Source of the DNA: Pseudomonas californiensis
GTDB lineage: Bacteria > Pseudomonadota > Gammaproteobacteria > Pseudomonadales > Pseudomonadaceae
Length of the DNA: 64,000 nt
Reading direction: 5' to 3'
Assembly (NCBI RefSeq): GCF_021147775.1
Contig: NZ_JAGTPK010000002.1
Coordinates: forward strand, 124,001 to 188,000
The notes below the pieces were generated by a model, which worked only from the letters and a program-made list of their open reading frames with translations, had not been told where the DNA came from and did not search any database. This document shows, one piece after another, positions 18,822-27,557 of the stretch. Made by a program: the position numbers and the translations under genes. Positions within the stretch are counted from its first letter, which is position 1. Every line of letters starts with the position of its first letter.

Positions 18822-18830
18822 TGTTATGAT
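18822..18830 (+). promoter_or_regulatory. Extended -10 promoter of rluC, apparently leaderless
   Basis: TG-n-TATGAT forms an extended -10 element. Its end is only 7 bases before the rluC ATG at 18838, so the transcript would start at or next to the start codon. No Shine-Dalgarno is present and no good -35 hexamer is seen. Confidence 0.5.
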
Positions 18831-18837
18831 TTGCCGC

Positions 18838-19794
18838 ATGACGAATATTGCCCCTCCAACCCCCGGCGTCCAGCTGGTAGAGGTTGCGCCGGAACTTGCC
18901 GGTCAACGCATCGATAACTTTCTGATCACTTACCTCAAGGGTGTGCCCAAGACCTTGATTTACCGCATTTTGCGCAAGGGCGAAGTGCGTGTGAACAAAG
19001 GTCGGATCAAGCCCGAGTACAAGTTGCAGGCAGGAGATATCGTTCGCATTCCACCTGTGCGCGTGCCTGAGCGCGACGAGCCCGTGCCGGTTGCGCAGGC
19101 CTTGTTGCAGCGCCTCGAGGCCGCCATTGTCTATGAAGACAAGGCGCTGATCGTGCTCAACAAGCCCGCCGGTATTGCTGTGCATGGCGGCAGCGGTCTG
19201 AGCTTCGGTGTCATCGAGGCGTTCCGCCAGTTGCGCCCGGACGCCAAGGAGCTTGAGCTGGTTCACCGTCTGGACCGTGACACCTCCGGCCTGCTGATGA
19301 TTGCCAAAAAGCGCAGCATGTTGCGCCACTTGCACGAAGCGCTTCGCGGTGATGGCGTCGACAAGCGCTACATGGCGCTGGTGCGCGGTAACTGGGCTAC
19401 TGCCTTGAAACAAGTGCGTGCGCCGCTGCTCAAGAGCAATCTGCGTTCCGGTGAGCGGATGGTCGAGGTCAATGAAGAGGGCAAGGAGGCGCTCACGATT
19501 TTCAAGGTGCTGCGTCGTTTCGGCGATTTCGCCACCATGGTCGAAGCCAAGCCGGTGACCGGGCGCACTCACCAGATCCGTGTCCACACGCTGCATGCCG
19601 GGCACGCCATTGCGGGCGACACGAAATACGGCGATGAAAGCTTCAGTCGCGAAATCCGCGATCTGGGCGGCAAACGCCTGTTTCTGCATGCCTATATGTT
19701 GACCGTGCCATTACCTGATGGCGGCAAGTTGAATTTGCAGGCGCCCGTTGACGAAATGTGGGCCAAGACAGTGGAGCGTTTGAGTGCGCCGTGA
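18838..19794 (+). CDS. rluC: 23S rRNA pseudouridine synthase RluC
   Basis: Converts specific uridines of 23S rRNA (955, 2504 and 2580 in E. coli) to pseudouridine. The 318-residue protein has an N-terminal S4 RNA-binding domain ([20 protein letters not shown], about 20-80) and an RluA-type catalytic domain with [12 protein letters not shown] supplying the catalytic Asp. The ATG at 18838 is taken because it gives MTNIAPP; an in-frame ATG at 18826 sits inside the -10 box and cannot be used if that promoter is right. It is divergent from rne, and the downstream HAD gene overlaps it by 11 bases. Confidence 0.95.
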   Translation: MTNIAPPTPGVQLVEVAPELAGQRIDNFLITYLKGVPKTLIYRILRKGEVRVNKGRIKPEYKLQAGDIVRIPPVRVPERDEPVPVAQALLQRLEAAIVYEDKALIVLNKPAGIAVHGGSGLSFGVIEAFRQLRPDAKELELVHRLDRDTSGLLMIAKKRSMLRHLHEALRGDGVDKRYMALVRGNWATALKQVRAPLLKSNLRSGERMVEVNEEGKEALTIFKVLRRFGDFATMVEAKPVTGRTHQIRVHTLHAGHAIAGDTKYGDESFSREIRDLGGKRLFLHAYMLTVPLPDGGKLNLQAPVDEMWAKTVERLSAP

Positions 19795-20446
19795 TTATGA
19801 TCTGTTGATTTTCGACTGGGACGGCACGCTGGCTGATTCCATAGGGCGCATTGTGACAGCCATGCGCGAGGCGGCCATCCAGAATGACATGGAGGTGCGT
19901 GACGATCAGGCGATCAAGGGGATTATCGGTCTTGGCTTGCCCGAAGCAATTCGCACCCTGTACCCGTCGATTACCGCCAACGAGATGATTGATTTCCGGC
20001 AGCGCTATGCCGACAGCTACATGACCATGGATGAAGTGCCATCGCCCCTGTTTGATAGCGTGCCAGAGTCCATTCAGGCCTTCCGTGATCAGGGCTATCG
20101 TCTCGCTGTAGCGACAGGCAAGGCACGTCGCGGGCTGGACCGGGTGCTGAAAGCCAATGGCTGGCTTGAATTTTTCGATATCACTCGTGCTGCGGATGAA
20201 ACCGCCAGCAAGCCGGACCCGTTGATGCTGCACGAGATCATGGCGCATTGTGACGTGGCGCCTGAGCGTTCGTTGATGATCGGCGATTCTTCGTTCGATC
20301 TGCAGATGGCACGCAATGCGGGTATGGATTCGGTTGCAGTGGGTTACGGCGCGCAGTCGCTGGATTCGCTGCGTGAGTTTCAGCCGCGTCTGGCTATCGA
20401 CCATTTTTCCGAGCTGCGCACCTGGTTGAATGGGCGCGGCGTCTAG
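19784..20446 (+). CDS. HAD-superfamily hydrolase, phosphoglycolate phosphatase-like
   Basis: A 220-residue HAD phosphatase with the nucleophile motif [10 protein letters not shown] (about residues 9-18), a helical cap, the motif II region [11 protein letters not shown], and [16 protein letters not shown] as motif IV. It starts with GTG inside the end of rluC. This neighbour of rluC is conserved in Pseudomonas (PA2974). Gph or AU-type nucleotidase activity is plausible; the substrate is not determinable here. Confidence 0.88.
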   Translation: MRRDYDLLIFDWDGTLADSIGRIVTAMREAAIQNDMEVRDDQAIKGIIGLGLPEAIRTLYPSITANEMIDFRQRYADSYMTMDEVPSPLFDSVPESIQAFRDQGYRLAVATGKARRGLDRVLKANGWLEFFDITRAADETASKPDPLMLHEIMAHCDVAPERSLMIGDSSFDLQMARNAGMDSVAVGYGAQSLDSLREFQPRLAIDHFSELRTWLNGRGV

Positions 20447-20469
20447 TTTCGAGTTGGAGTGAAAGAAGC

Positions 20470-21468
20470 ATGTCTGACGAATGGAAAGCGCCCGTCTCGC
20501 AAGACAGGGACGACGCGGTCAACAGCAAGGAAGATGCGAAAAGCTGGAAGCTCCTTGAGAAAACCTTGCTGGCCAGTGTTCAGGAGCAGCGTCGGGCACG
20601 GCGCTGGGGAATCTTTTTCAAGCTGCTGACGTTTGTTTTTCTGTTCGCGGCGGTGATCGTCCCGATGCTGGATTTCGAAGGTGGTGCTTCGCGCCGCTCC
20701 AGTCATACCGCACTGATCGATGTTCAGGGTGTTATCGCGGACAAGGAATCAGCCAGTGCCGAGAATATCGTCACGGCGCTGCAAAAGGCGTTTGAGGATG
20801 CCAAGACCAAAGGCGTGATCCTGCGTATCAACAGCCCGGGCGGCAGCCCTGTGCAGTCGGGTTATGTGTATGACGAGATTCGTCGTTTGCGTGCAGAAAA
20901 ACCGAACATCAAGGTGTACGCAGTCATCACTGACCTGGGTGCCTCCGGTGCTTACTACATCGCCAGCGCAGCCGACCAGATTTACGCCGACAAGGCCAGT
21001 CTCGTCGGGTCCATCGGTGTGACGGCTGCCGGTTTCGGTTTTGTCGGCGCCATGGAAAAGCTGGGTGTTGATCGGCGCACGTACACGTCGGGTGAGCACA
21101 AGGCATTTCTTGACCCGTTTCAGCCGCAAAAAGCTGACGAAACACAGTTCTGGCAGGGTGTTCTGGATACGACGCATCGTCAGTTCATTGCCAGCGTCAA
21201 GCAGGGGCGTGGTGATCGTTTGAAGGATAAAGACCATCCAGAGCTGTTTTCCGGGTTGGTCTGGACCGGCGAGCAGGCTGTTGCGCTGGGGCTGGTGGAC
21301 GGTCTGGGCAGCGCCAACTATGTGGCGCGTGAAGTGATCGGAGAAAAGGACATCGTCGAATACACGGTTGAAGAGTCGCCATTCGATCGCTTTTCCAAGA
21401 AGCTGGGAACCAGCATGGCCGAGCGGATCGCGATGTTGACCGGCTTTACAGGGCCGACCCTGCGTTGA
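20470..21468 (+). CDS. sppA: S49 family signal peptide peptidase, SppA-like
   Basis: A 332-residue membrane-anchored serine protease that degrades leftover signal peptides. One hydrophobic segment lies near residues 54-72 (FFKLLTFVFLFAAVIVPML). The S49 domain follows, with LRINSPGGSPVQSG and the nucleophile region DLGASGAYYIASAADQIYAD. Length fits the short single-domain form rather than the 618-residue E. coli enzyme. Downstream of the HAD gene on the same strand, ended by a strong terminator. Confidence 0.9.
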   Translation: MSDEWKAPVSQDRDDAVNSKEDAKSWKLLEKTLLASVQEQRRARRWGIFFKLLTFVFLFAAVIVPMLDFEGGASRRSSHTALIDVQGVIADKESASAENIVTALQKAFEDAKTKGVILRINSPGGSPVQSGYVYDEIRRLRAEKPNIKVYAVITDLGASGAYYIASAADQIYADKASLVGSIGVTAAGFGFVGAMEKLGVDRRTYTSGEHKAFLDPFQPQKADETQFWQGVLDTTHRQFIASVKQGRGDRLKDKDHPELFSGLVWTGEQAVALGLVDGLGSANYVAREVIGEKDIVEYTVEESPFDRFSKKLGTSMAERIAMLTGFTGPTLR

Positions 21469-21483
21469 TTCTTTAATGTGATG

Positions 21484-21515
21484 AAAAAGCCCGGCGCCTG
21501 TTGTCCGGGCTTTTT
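21484..21515. terminator. Bidirectional terminator between sppA and maf
   Basis: AAAAAGCCCGG and CCGGGCTTTTT form an 11-bp stem with a loop of about 10 bases, flanked by A- and T-runs. It separates convergent sppA and maf and works on both strands. Confidence 0.9.
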
Positions 21516-21524
21516 CATTCTGGA

Positions 21525-22103
21525 TCAAGGGACGGTCACGCCTTCCTTTATTAGCATGTCCACCAGGCGAATCAATGGCAGGCCGACCAGGCTGGTGGCG
21601 TCATTGCCTTCGGTGCTGCGAAACAAACTGACGCCCAGGCCTTCTGCCTTGAAGCTGCCTGCGCAGTCGAAGGGTTGTTCGGCGCGCAGGTAGCGCTCGA
21701 TGGTGGCCTGCTCAAGTGTTCGCATGTGCACGGTGAAGGGGATGCAGTCGACCTGACAGTGGCCTGTGCGGGTGTTGAGCAGGGCGAGGCCAGTCATGAA
21801 GGTCACGCTGGCCCCGCTGGACGCTGACAGTTGCTCCAGGGCGCGCTCAAAGGTATGTGGTTTGCCGAGTATCTGGTCGTGGAGCACGGCTACCTGATCG
21901 GAGCCTATGATCAGGTGGTCCGGATATTCGTTGGCCAGTGCCTGCGCTTTTTCTCTGGCGAGGCGCTGTACGAGGTCGGCGGCGGGCTCCTGTTGGTAGC
22001 GGCTTTCGTCGATATCCGGCGATCTGCAGGTGAATGGCAGGCGCAGGCGGGCGAGCAATTCGCGGCGATAGGAAGAGCTGGAGGCAAGGAGCAGGGAAGG
22101 CAT
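21525..22103 (-). CDS. maf: Maf/YceF family nucleoside triphosphate pyrophosphatase
   Basis: House-cleaning enzyme hydrolysing modified nucleotides. The 192-residue protein begins MPSLLLASSSSYRRELLARL, the Maf signature, with DIDESR and the catalytic Asp in IIGSDQVAVL. The start at 22103 follows GGAGA by 6 bases; an extension to 22178 is excluded by similarity. It is the YceF-type (7-methyl-GTP) paralogue by its position next to yceD-rpmF. It diverges from yceD; a possible -10 (TAGAAT) for maf lies at 22129-22134 on the minus strand. Confidence 0.92.
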   Translation of the reverse strand: MPSLLLASSSSYRRELLARLRLPFTCRSPDIDESRYQQEPAADLVQRLAREKAQALANEYPDHLIIGSDQVAVLHDQILGKPHTFERALEQLSASSGASVTFMTGLALLNTRTGHCQVDCIPFTVHMRTLEQATIERYLRAEQPFDCAGSFKAEGLGVSLFRSTEGNDATSLVGLPLIRLVDMLIKEGVTVP

Positions 22104-22171
22104 GCGGTTCTCCGTAGGCTGAGCGGTAATTCTAATGAGTGGCCGGAGTTGCGAACAGGCCTGAATTTCCT

Positions 22172-22200
22172 TTGACATGCCAAGGGGGCATCCCTAGAAT
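22172..22200 (+). promoter_or_regulatory. Consensus sigma-70 promoter of the yceD-rpmF-plsX-fab series, with spacer palindrome
   Basis: A perfect -35 TTGACA (22172-22177), a 17-base spacer and -10 TAGAAT (22195-22200). Transcription should start near 22207, about three bases before the yceD ATG, giving an almost leaderless mRNA. The spacer holds the interrupted palindrome ATGCC-AAGGG-GGCAT (22177-22191), a possible operator. Confidence 0.8.
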
Positions 22201-22209
22201 GCTGCGCCT

Positions 22210-22737
22210 ATGTTGAATGACCCGATTCCACCTCACGTTGACCCGCGCAAATTGGCTGATCGCGGCACTACCCTTCAGGGCGAAGTGCTGCTGGCCGATT
22301 TGGAGAGACTCTGCGACCCGCTTTCCGACACTGTCGGTACGGTGCAGGCTAAATTCACTTTTGAGCGTGACGAACGCCGTTCAGTGGTTATCCACAGTTC
22401 GATAGACGTCTCGGTCAAAATGGTTTGCCAGCGTTGTCTTGAGCTGGTCACCCTGCCGATCCACAGCGAGTGTAGTTACGCTGTGGTGAAGGAGGGTGCG
22501 AATACCCAGTCGTTACCGAAAGGTTATGACGTGCTGGAACTGGGCGAAGATCCATTGGATCTGCTGGCATTGATCGAGGAGGAGCTTTTGCTCGCCTTGC
22601 CCATTGTGCCTGCTCATCATCCGGAAGAATGCCAGCAACCGGCGGGTCTCGATGAGCCCGAACCGAGCGTGGACGAGGTAACACGGTCCAACCCGTTCAG
22701 TGTATTGGCGCAGTTAAAGCGTGACCCAAACGTTTAG
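22210..22737 (+). CDS. yceD: YceD/DUF177 family protein
   Basis: A 175-residue acidic protein with the conserved MVCQRCLELVTLPI motif (about residues 65-78). YceD-like proteins almost always precede rpmF and are implicated in 23S rRNA accumulation. There is no Shine-Dalgarno before the ATG, and the promoter lies so close that translation is probably leaderless. rpmF follows after 13 bases. Confidence 0.92.
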   Translation: MLNDPIPPHVDPRKLADRGTTLQGEVLLADLERLCDPLSDTVGTVQAKFTFERDERRSVVIHSSIDVSVKMVCQRCLELVTLPIHSECSYAVVKEGANTQSLPKGYDVLELGEDPLDLLALIEEELLLALPIVPAHHPEECQQPAGLDEPEPSVDEVTRSNPFSVLAQLKRDPNV

Positions 22738-22750
22738 GAGTTAATCAATT

Positions 22751-22933
22751 ATGGCTGTTCAGCAGAACAAAAAATCCCGCTCTGCCCGTGACATGCGTCG
22801 TTCGCACGACGCTCTTGAGGCAAGCACTCTGTCGGTAGAAAAAACCACTGGTGAAGTTCACCTGCGTCACCACGTATCGCCAGAAGGCGTATACCGTGAC
22901 CGTAAAGTGATCGACAAGGGCGCTGACGAGTAA
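22751..22933 (+). CDS. rpmF: Ribosomal protein L32
   Basis: A 60-residue basic protein beginning [20 protein letters not shown], typical of bL32. This is the zinc-free form: it lacks the CxxC pairs found in some species. AGGAG lies upstream. It sits between yceD and plsX, the usual linkage of ribosome and phospholipid synthesis. Confidence 0.97.
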   Translation: MAVQQNKKSRSARDMRRSHDALEASTLSVEKTTGEVHLRHHVSPEGVYRDRKVIDKGADE

Positions 22934-22937
22934 TTTC

Positions 22938-23960
22938 TTGTCCGCTCCGATCATTGCGATCGATGCAATGGGCGGGGACTTCGGTCCCCGCAACATTGTT
23001 CAGGCCAGCCTCGCGTGCCTGACTGCTACGCCCTCGCTTCACCTGGCCCTTGTCGGCCAAGCCTCCCTCATTGAAGAACAGATTGCCCGCCATCATGGTG
23101 TGGATCGCTCGCGCCTGCGTGTTATCAATGCCAGCGAAGTCGTCGGTATGGATGAGCGCCCGTCGCAGGCGTTGAGAGGCAAGCCAAATTCGTCGATGCG
23201 TGTTGCGCTCGGCCTGGTAGCCAGCGGTCAGGCTCGGGCCTGCGTCAGTGCGGGTAATACCGGTGCGCTGATGGCGCTGTCCCGGTTCGTGCTCAAGACC
23301 TTGCCGGGTATTGATCGGCCAGCAATGATCGCCGCCATTCCGACCCGTAGCGGCTATTGTCAGTTGCTGGATCTGGGGGCGAATGTCGATTGCAGCGCTG
23401 AGGCGCTGTATCAGTTTGCGGTCATGGGGTCCGTCATGGCCGAGACGCTGGGCGTGGCCAGGCCCAGGGTCGCGCTGCTGAATGTCGGTACCGAAGACAT
23501 CAAGGGCAATCAGCAGGTCAAGGTCGCCGCAGGCTTGTTGCAGGCAGCGAAAGGGCTGAATTACGTCGGCTACATTGAAGGCGATGGGCTCTACCGTGGC
23601 GAGGCGGATGTCGTGGTGTGTGATGGTTTTGTCGGCAACGTGCTGCTCAAGTCCAGTGAGGGATTGGCGACGATGATCGCTGCCCGGATTGAAACGTTGT
23701 TCAATCAGAATCTGATGACCAGAGCGGTCGGTATGCTCGCCCTGCCGTTGTTGAAACGTCTGCAGGCTGATCTGGCGCCTGCTCGCCATAACGGTGCGAG
23801 CCTGCTGGGGTTGCAAGGGGTGGTGGTGAAAAGTCATGGTTCTGCAAGTATCGAAGGCTTCCAGAGCGCGATACAGCGGGCGTTGATCGAGGCGGATGAT
23901 AATCTGCCGCAACGCCTCAGTGCTCGGCTTGAAGCGGTGTTTCAGGACGACCAGGCCTGA
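22938..23960 (+). CDS. plsX: Phosphate acyltransferase PlsX
   Basis: Converts acyl-ACP to acyl-phosphate, feeding PlsY in phospholipid synthesis. The 340-residue protein begins [16 protein letters not shown], the family signature, and has [12 protein letters not shown] and [10 protein letters not shown]. It starts with TTG 4 bases after the rpmF stop, so initiation probably depends on coupling. It leads into fabD. Confidence 0.95.
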   Translation: MSAPIIAIDAMGGDFGPRNIVQASLACLTATPSLHLALVGQASLIEEQIARHHGVDRSRLRVINASEVVGMDERPSQALRGKPNSSMRVALGLVASGQARACVSAGNTGALMALSRFVLKTLPGIDRPAMIAAIPTRSGYCQLLDLGANVDCSAEALYQFAVMGSVMAETLGVARPRVALLNVGTEDIKGNQQVKVAAGLLQAAKGLNYVGYIEGDGLYRGEADVVVCDGFVGNVLLKSSEGLATMIAARIETLFNQNLMTRAVGMLALPLLKRLQADLAPARHNGASLLGLQGVVVKSHGSASIEGFQSAIQRALIEADDNLPQRLSARLEAVFQDDQA

Positions 23961-23979
23961 AAATGTGACGCATCAGACT

Positions 23980-24005
23980 GGTCAGTCATCCAACCGATCA
24001 GTCAT
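23980..24005 (+). repeat. Short direct repeat upstream of fabD
   Basis: GGTCAGTCAT and GATCAGTCAT occur 16 bases apart between plsX and fabD. They share nine of ten bases and could be paired protein-binding half-sites. No known regulator site was recognised. Confidence 0.35.
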
Positions 24006-24076
24006 GTACATTTGAATTCATGCGTTCGGCTTTTCCGGGCGCTTATTTTGGTTGCAACAATTCAGGGGCTTGTCAA

Positions 24077-25015
24077 ATGTCTGCATCCCTCGCATTCGTC
24101 TTTCCGGGTCAAGGATCGCAATCGCTCGGCATGCTTGCCGAGCAAGGTGCTCAGCATCCTTTGATCCTCGACACATTCGAGCAAGCGTCCGACGCGCTGG
24201 GTTACGACCTCTGGGCGCTGACCCAGCAGGGTCCTGCCGAGCTGCTCAACCAGACCGACAAGACTCAGCCTGCGATTCTGACTGCCTCGATTGCTCTGTG
24301 GCATGTCTGGCTGGCCGAGGGTGGCGCGGTTCCTGCGTTTGTCGCGGGCCACAGCCTGGGTGAATACAGCGCGCTCGTTGCGGCGCAAAGCCTGAGCCTG
24401 GCCGATGCGGTCAAGCTGGTTGAACGCCGTGGCCAATTGATGCAGGAAGCGGTGCCGGCCGGTCAGGGCGGCATGGCGGCGATTCTGGGTCTTGAAGATG
24501 CTGACGTGATCGCAGCCTGTGCCGAAGCGGCGCAGGGTGAAGTGGTCAGTGCGGTCAATTTCAACTCGCCAGGCCAAGTGGTTATCGCTGGCTCCGCCGG
24601 CGCGGTCAAGCGGGCGATGGAGCTGTGCAAATCCCGTGGCGCCAAGCGTGCCTTGCCATTGCCTGTCAGCGTGCCTTCGCATTGCGAGCTGATGCGTCCG
24701 GCAGCCGAGCGCTTTGCCGAGTCCATCGAAGCGATCGAATGGCAAACGCCGGAGATCGCTCTGGTACAGAACGTTAGTGCCAGCGCAGTCACTGATCTGG
24801 CTACGCTCAAGCGTGACCTGCTGGAGCAGTTGTACAAGCCTGTGCGCTGGGTGGAATCCATCCAGTGCCTGGCAAGCCGCGGTGCGGTTCAACTGGTCGA
24901 GTGCGGGCCGGGTAAAGTGCTGGCTGGCCTTAACAAACGTTGCGCTGAAGGCGTGACTACCTACAACCTGGATACCCCGGATGCCTTTGCCGCCGCCCGT
25001 GCGGCACTGGCCTGA
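24077..25015 (+). CDS. fabD: Malonyl-CoA:ACP transacylase
   Basis: Loads malonyl groups onto AcpP for fatty acid elongation. The 312-residue protein has FPGQGSQSLGM at the N-terminus, the nucleophile Ser in AGHSLGEYSALVAA (about residue 92), and a His in VPSHCELM. The ATG at 24077 has AGGGG about 8 bases upstream and starts MSASLAFVFPGQG; an upstream in-frame ATG at 24020 is not supported. fabG follows after 15 bases. Confidence 0.96.
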   Translation: MSASLAFVFPGQGSQSLGMLAEQGAQHPLILDTFEQASDALGYDLWALTQQGPAELLNQTDKTQPAILTASIALWHVWLAEGGAVPAFVAGHSLGEYSALVAAQSLSLADAVKLVERRGQLMQEAVPAGQGGMAAILGLEDADVIAACAEAAQGEVVSAVNFNSPGQVVIAGSAGAVKRAMELCKSRGAKRALPLPVSVPSHCELMRPAAERFAESIEAIEWQTPEIALVQNVSASAVTDLATLKRDLLEQLYKPVRWVESIQCLASRGAVQLVECGPGKVLAGLNKRCAEGVTTYNLDTPDAFAAARAALA

Positions 25016-25030
25016 TTAGGAGAAGCCTGC

Positions 25031-25774
25031 ATGAGCCTGCAAGGTAAAGTTGCACTGGTGACTGGTGCCAGTCGTGGTATTGGCCAAGCCATTGCCCTGG
25101 AGTTAGGGCGCAATGGCGCTGTGGTCGTGGGAACGGCGACGTCCGAGTCCGGTGCCGAGCGCATCAGCGCCGCGTTCAAGGAAAACGGCATCGAAGGTTT
25201 CGGCCTGATGCTTGATGTGTGCAGCGCCGAGTCTGTCGACGCGGTTCTGGCCACCATTCAGGAGCGTGTTGGCGCGCCTTTGATCCTGGTCAACAATGCT
25301 GGCATCACCCGTGACAACCTGATGATGCGCATGAAAGACGACGAATGGTATGACGTGGTCAACACCAATCTGAACAGTCTGTTCCGCCTTTCCAAAGGTG
25401 TTCTGCGCGGCATGACCAAGGCGCGTTGGGGTCGCATCATCAGCATTGGTTCCGTTGTGGGTGCCATGGGCAACGCTGGTCAAGTAAACTATGCTTCCGC
25501 GAAAGCCGGGCTGGAAGGTTTCAGCCGTGCCCTTGCCCGCGAAGTGGGTTCGCGTGCGGTGACCGTGAACTCGGTGGCGCCGGGCTTTATCGATACCGAT
25601 ATGACGCGTGAGCTGCCGGAAGCGCAGCGTCAGTCCCTGATTACCCAGATTCCCTTGGGTCGCCTGGGGCAGGCGCAGGAGATCGCGAATGTGGTTTCCT
25701 TTTTGGCGTCTGAAGGCGCAGGGTACGTTACCGGGGCCACAATCCCTGTTAACGGCGGCATGTACATGAGCTGA
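25031..25774 (+). CDS. fabG: 3-oxoacyl-ACP reductase
   Basis: NADPH-dependent SDR reducing beta-ketoacyl-ACP. The 247-residue protein has the cofactor motif VTGASRGIGQAIA (about 10-22), NNAGITRDNLMM, the catalytic Ser in ISIGSVVG and YASAKAG for Tyr and Lys (about 151-155). AGGAG precedes the ATG. In the fabD-fabG-acpP-fabF cluster. Confidence 0.96.
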   Translation: MSLQGKVALVTGASRGIGQAIALELGRNGAVVVGTATSESGAERISAAFKENGIEGFGLMLDVCSAESVDAVLATIQERVGAPLILVNNAGITRDNLMMRMKDDEWYDVVNTNLNSLFRLSKGVLRGMTKARWGRIISIGSVVGAMGNAGQVNYASAKAGLEGFSRALAREVGSRAVTVNSVAPGFIDTDMTRELPEAQRQSLITQIPLGRLGQAQEIANVVSFLASEGAGYVTGATIPVNGGMYMS

Positions 25775-25879
25775 TGTGACGACCTGTTTCAAAAAAATGT
25801 CATACGAGCTGTCTAAAATCCGTTATAAAGCTGCAATCTATTAATGGGCAAAGGACCGATTGGGTAGGAGGAGAGCGTT

Positions 25880-25948
25880 ATGCTTGAAATTCGTAAAACC
25901 TCTTCTATACACTTACCCTCTGGCCAGATGCCTGAATATTTCCACTAG
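25880..25948 (+). CDS. 22-codon upstream ORF in the acpP leader
   Basis: ATG at 25880 is preceded by AGGAGGAG with about 8 bases spacing, the best ribosome-binding site in this region. The frame runs 22 codons (MLEIRKTSSIH at the start, QMPEYFH at the end) and stops 15 bases before the acpP ATG. Its length and position suit a leader peptide or translational coupler. Function and conservation are unknown. Confidence 0.5.
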   Translation: MLEIRKTSSIHLPSGQMPEYFH

Positions 25949-25963
25949 GAGTTAAAACTAGGT

Positions 25964-26200
25964 ATGAGCACCATCGAAGAGCGCGTCAAGAAAATCGTTG
26001 CCGAGCAACTTGGCGTCAAGGAAGAAGAGGTCACCAACTCCGCTTCTTTTGTTGAAGACCTGGGCGCTGACTCCCTGGACACCGTTGAGCTGGTAATGGC
26101 TCTGGAAGAGGAATTCGAGACCGAAATTCCTGACGAAGAAGCGGAAAAGATCACTACCGTTCAAGCTGCTATCGATTACGTCACAGCCCATCAGGCTTAA
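25964..26200 (+). CDS. acpP: Acyl carrier protein
   Basis: Central acyl carrier of fatty acid synthesis. A 78-residue acidic protein with [18 protein letters not shown], whose Ser receives 4'-phosphopantetheine (about residue 37). AGGAG and a second AGG lie before the ATG. The 189-base gap from fabG suggests its own promoter (AT-rich candidates around 25814-25840) and holds the 22-codon ORF. A terminator follows. Confidence 0.98.
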   Translation: MSTIEERVKKIVAEQLGVKEEEVTNSASFVEDLGADSLDTVELVMALEEEFETEIPDEEAEKITTVQAAIDYVTAHQA

Positions 26201-26229
26201 GATTTGTAATCGCTGCTTGCTGTCACGGG

Positions 26230-26264
26230 AAAACCGCACTGCTTTAACCGGCGTGCGGTTTTTT
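26230..26264 (+). terminator. Rho-independent terminator after acpP
   Basis: AAAACCGCAC and GTGCGGTTTT form a 10-bp stem with a 13-base loop followed by T-rich sequence. It would make acpP the end of a short abundant transcript, with partial read-through to fabF. Confidence 0.85.
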
Positions 26265-26312
26265 CTTTAAAGACGTTGTGATGTTCCGTTAACGAGAGAG
26301 AAGGAGAGTCCT

Positions 26313-27557
26313 GTGTCGCGTAGACGCGTCGTGGTCACCGGGATGGGCATGCTTTCGCCACTGGGCAATGATGTACCCAGCAGTTGGCAAGGCATTCTGG
26401 CGGGCCGCAGTGGCATTGGCCTTATCGAACACACGGACCTGTCGGCCTTCACCACCCGTTTCGGCGGCTCGGTCAAGGGGTTCAATGTCGAGGAATACCT
26501 GGCGCCCAAAGAAGCGCGCCGGCTCGATCTCTTTATTCAATACGGCCTTGCTGCCAGTTTTCAGGCTGTGCGCAACGCAGGTCTTGAAGTCACCGACGCG
26601 AACCGTGAACGCATTGGCGTTGCCATGGGTTCGGGCATTGGTGGCCTGACCAACATCGAAAACAGCAGCCGTTTGCTGCATGAGCAAGGGCCGGGACGGA
26701 TTTCGCCGTTTTTCGTGCCAGGCTCGATCATCAACATGATTTCCGGTTTCCTGTCCATCCACTTGGGCGCACAGGGACCCAACTACGCCATTGCAACGGC
26801 GTGTACGACCGCCACGCACTGTATCGGCATGGCGGCGCGCAACATCGCCTATGACGAAGCTGACGTCATGATTGCCGGCGGTGCCGAAATGGCAGCCTGC
26901 GGTCTTGGCCTGGGCGGTTTTGGTGCCGCACGTGCCTTGTCGACCCGTAATGACGATCCGGCCCGGGCCAGCCGTCCGTGGGACAAAGGGCGCGACGGCT
27001 TCGTGCTGTCCGATGGCGCTGGCGCAATGGTTCTGGAAGAGCTGGAACACGCCAGGGCGCGTGGCGCGACCATTTATGCCGAGCTGGTTGGCTTTGGCAT
27101 GAGTGGCGACGCGTTTCACATGACCTCGCCACCAGATGATGGTGCAGGCGCTGCGCGTTGCATCGTCAATGCACTGCGTGACGCCAAGGTCAACCCTGAT
27201 CAGGTCCAGTACATCAACGCACACGGCACGTCGACGCCAGCAGGCGATCTGGCGGAAGCGTCGGCGATCAAGACGGTGTTCGGTGATCACGCCTACAAAC
27301 TGGCCGTGAGCTCCACCAAGTCGATGACAGGGCACCTGTTGGGTGCAGCTGGTGCGGTAGAGGCGATTTTCAGCGTGCTGGCTCTGGTCGATCAGGTCGC
27401 TCCGCCGACTATCAACCTCGATGAGCCGAGCGACGGCTGTGACCTCGATTTCGTGCCGCACGAAGCTCGTCGCATGCCGATTGATGTCGTACTGTCCAAC
27501 TCCTTCGGATTTGGCGGTACCAACGGCTCACTGGTGTTCCGTCGGCTCGCCGATTAA
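26313..27557 (+). CDS. fabF: 3-oxoacyl-ACP synthase II
   Basis: Condensing enzyme for chain elongation. The 414-residue protein has the active-site Cys in ATACTTATH (about residue 163) and His in [11 protein letters not shown] and [15 protein letters not shown]. An AAGGAG site precedes the GTG start ([17 protein letters not shown]). Its TAATG end overlaps pabC. It corresponds to fabF1 in the P. aeruginosa fab cluster. Confidence 0.96.
   Translation: MSRRRVVVTGMGMLSPLGNDVPSSWQGILAGRSGIGLIEHTDLSAFTTRFGGSVKGFNVEEYLAPKEARRLDLFIQYGLAASFQAVRNAGLEVTDANRERIGVAMGSGIGGLTNIENSSRLLHEQGPGRISPFFVPGSIINMISGFLSIHLGAQGPNYAIATACTTATHCIGMAARNIAYDEADVMIAGGAEMAACGLGLGGFGAARALSTRNDDPARASRPWDKGRDGFVLSDGAGAMVLEELEHARARGATIYAELVGFGMSGDAFHMTSPPDDGAGAARCIVNALRDAKVNPDQVQYINAHGTSTPAGDLAEASAIKTVFGDHAYKLAVSSTKSMTGHLLGAAGAVEAIFSVLALVDQVAPPTINLDEPSDGCDLDFVPHEARRMPIDVVLSNSFGFGGTNGSLVFRRLAD

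Noticed and set aside
26289..27461. 390-codon open frame opposite fabF
   Set aside because: Antisense shadow of a clear condensing-enzyme gene.
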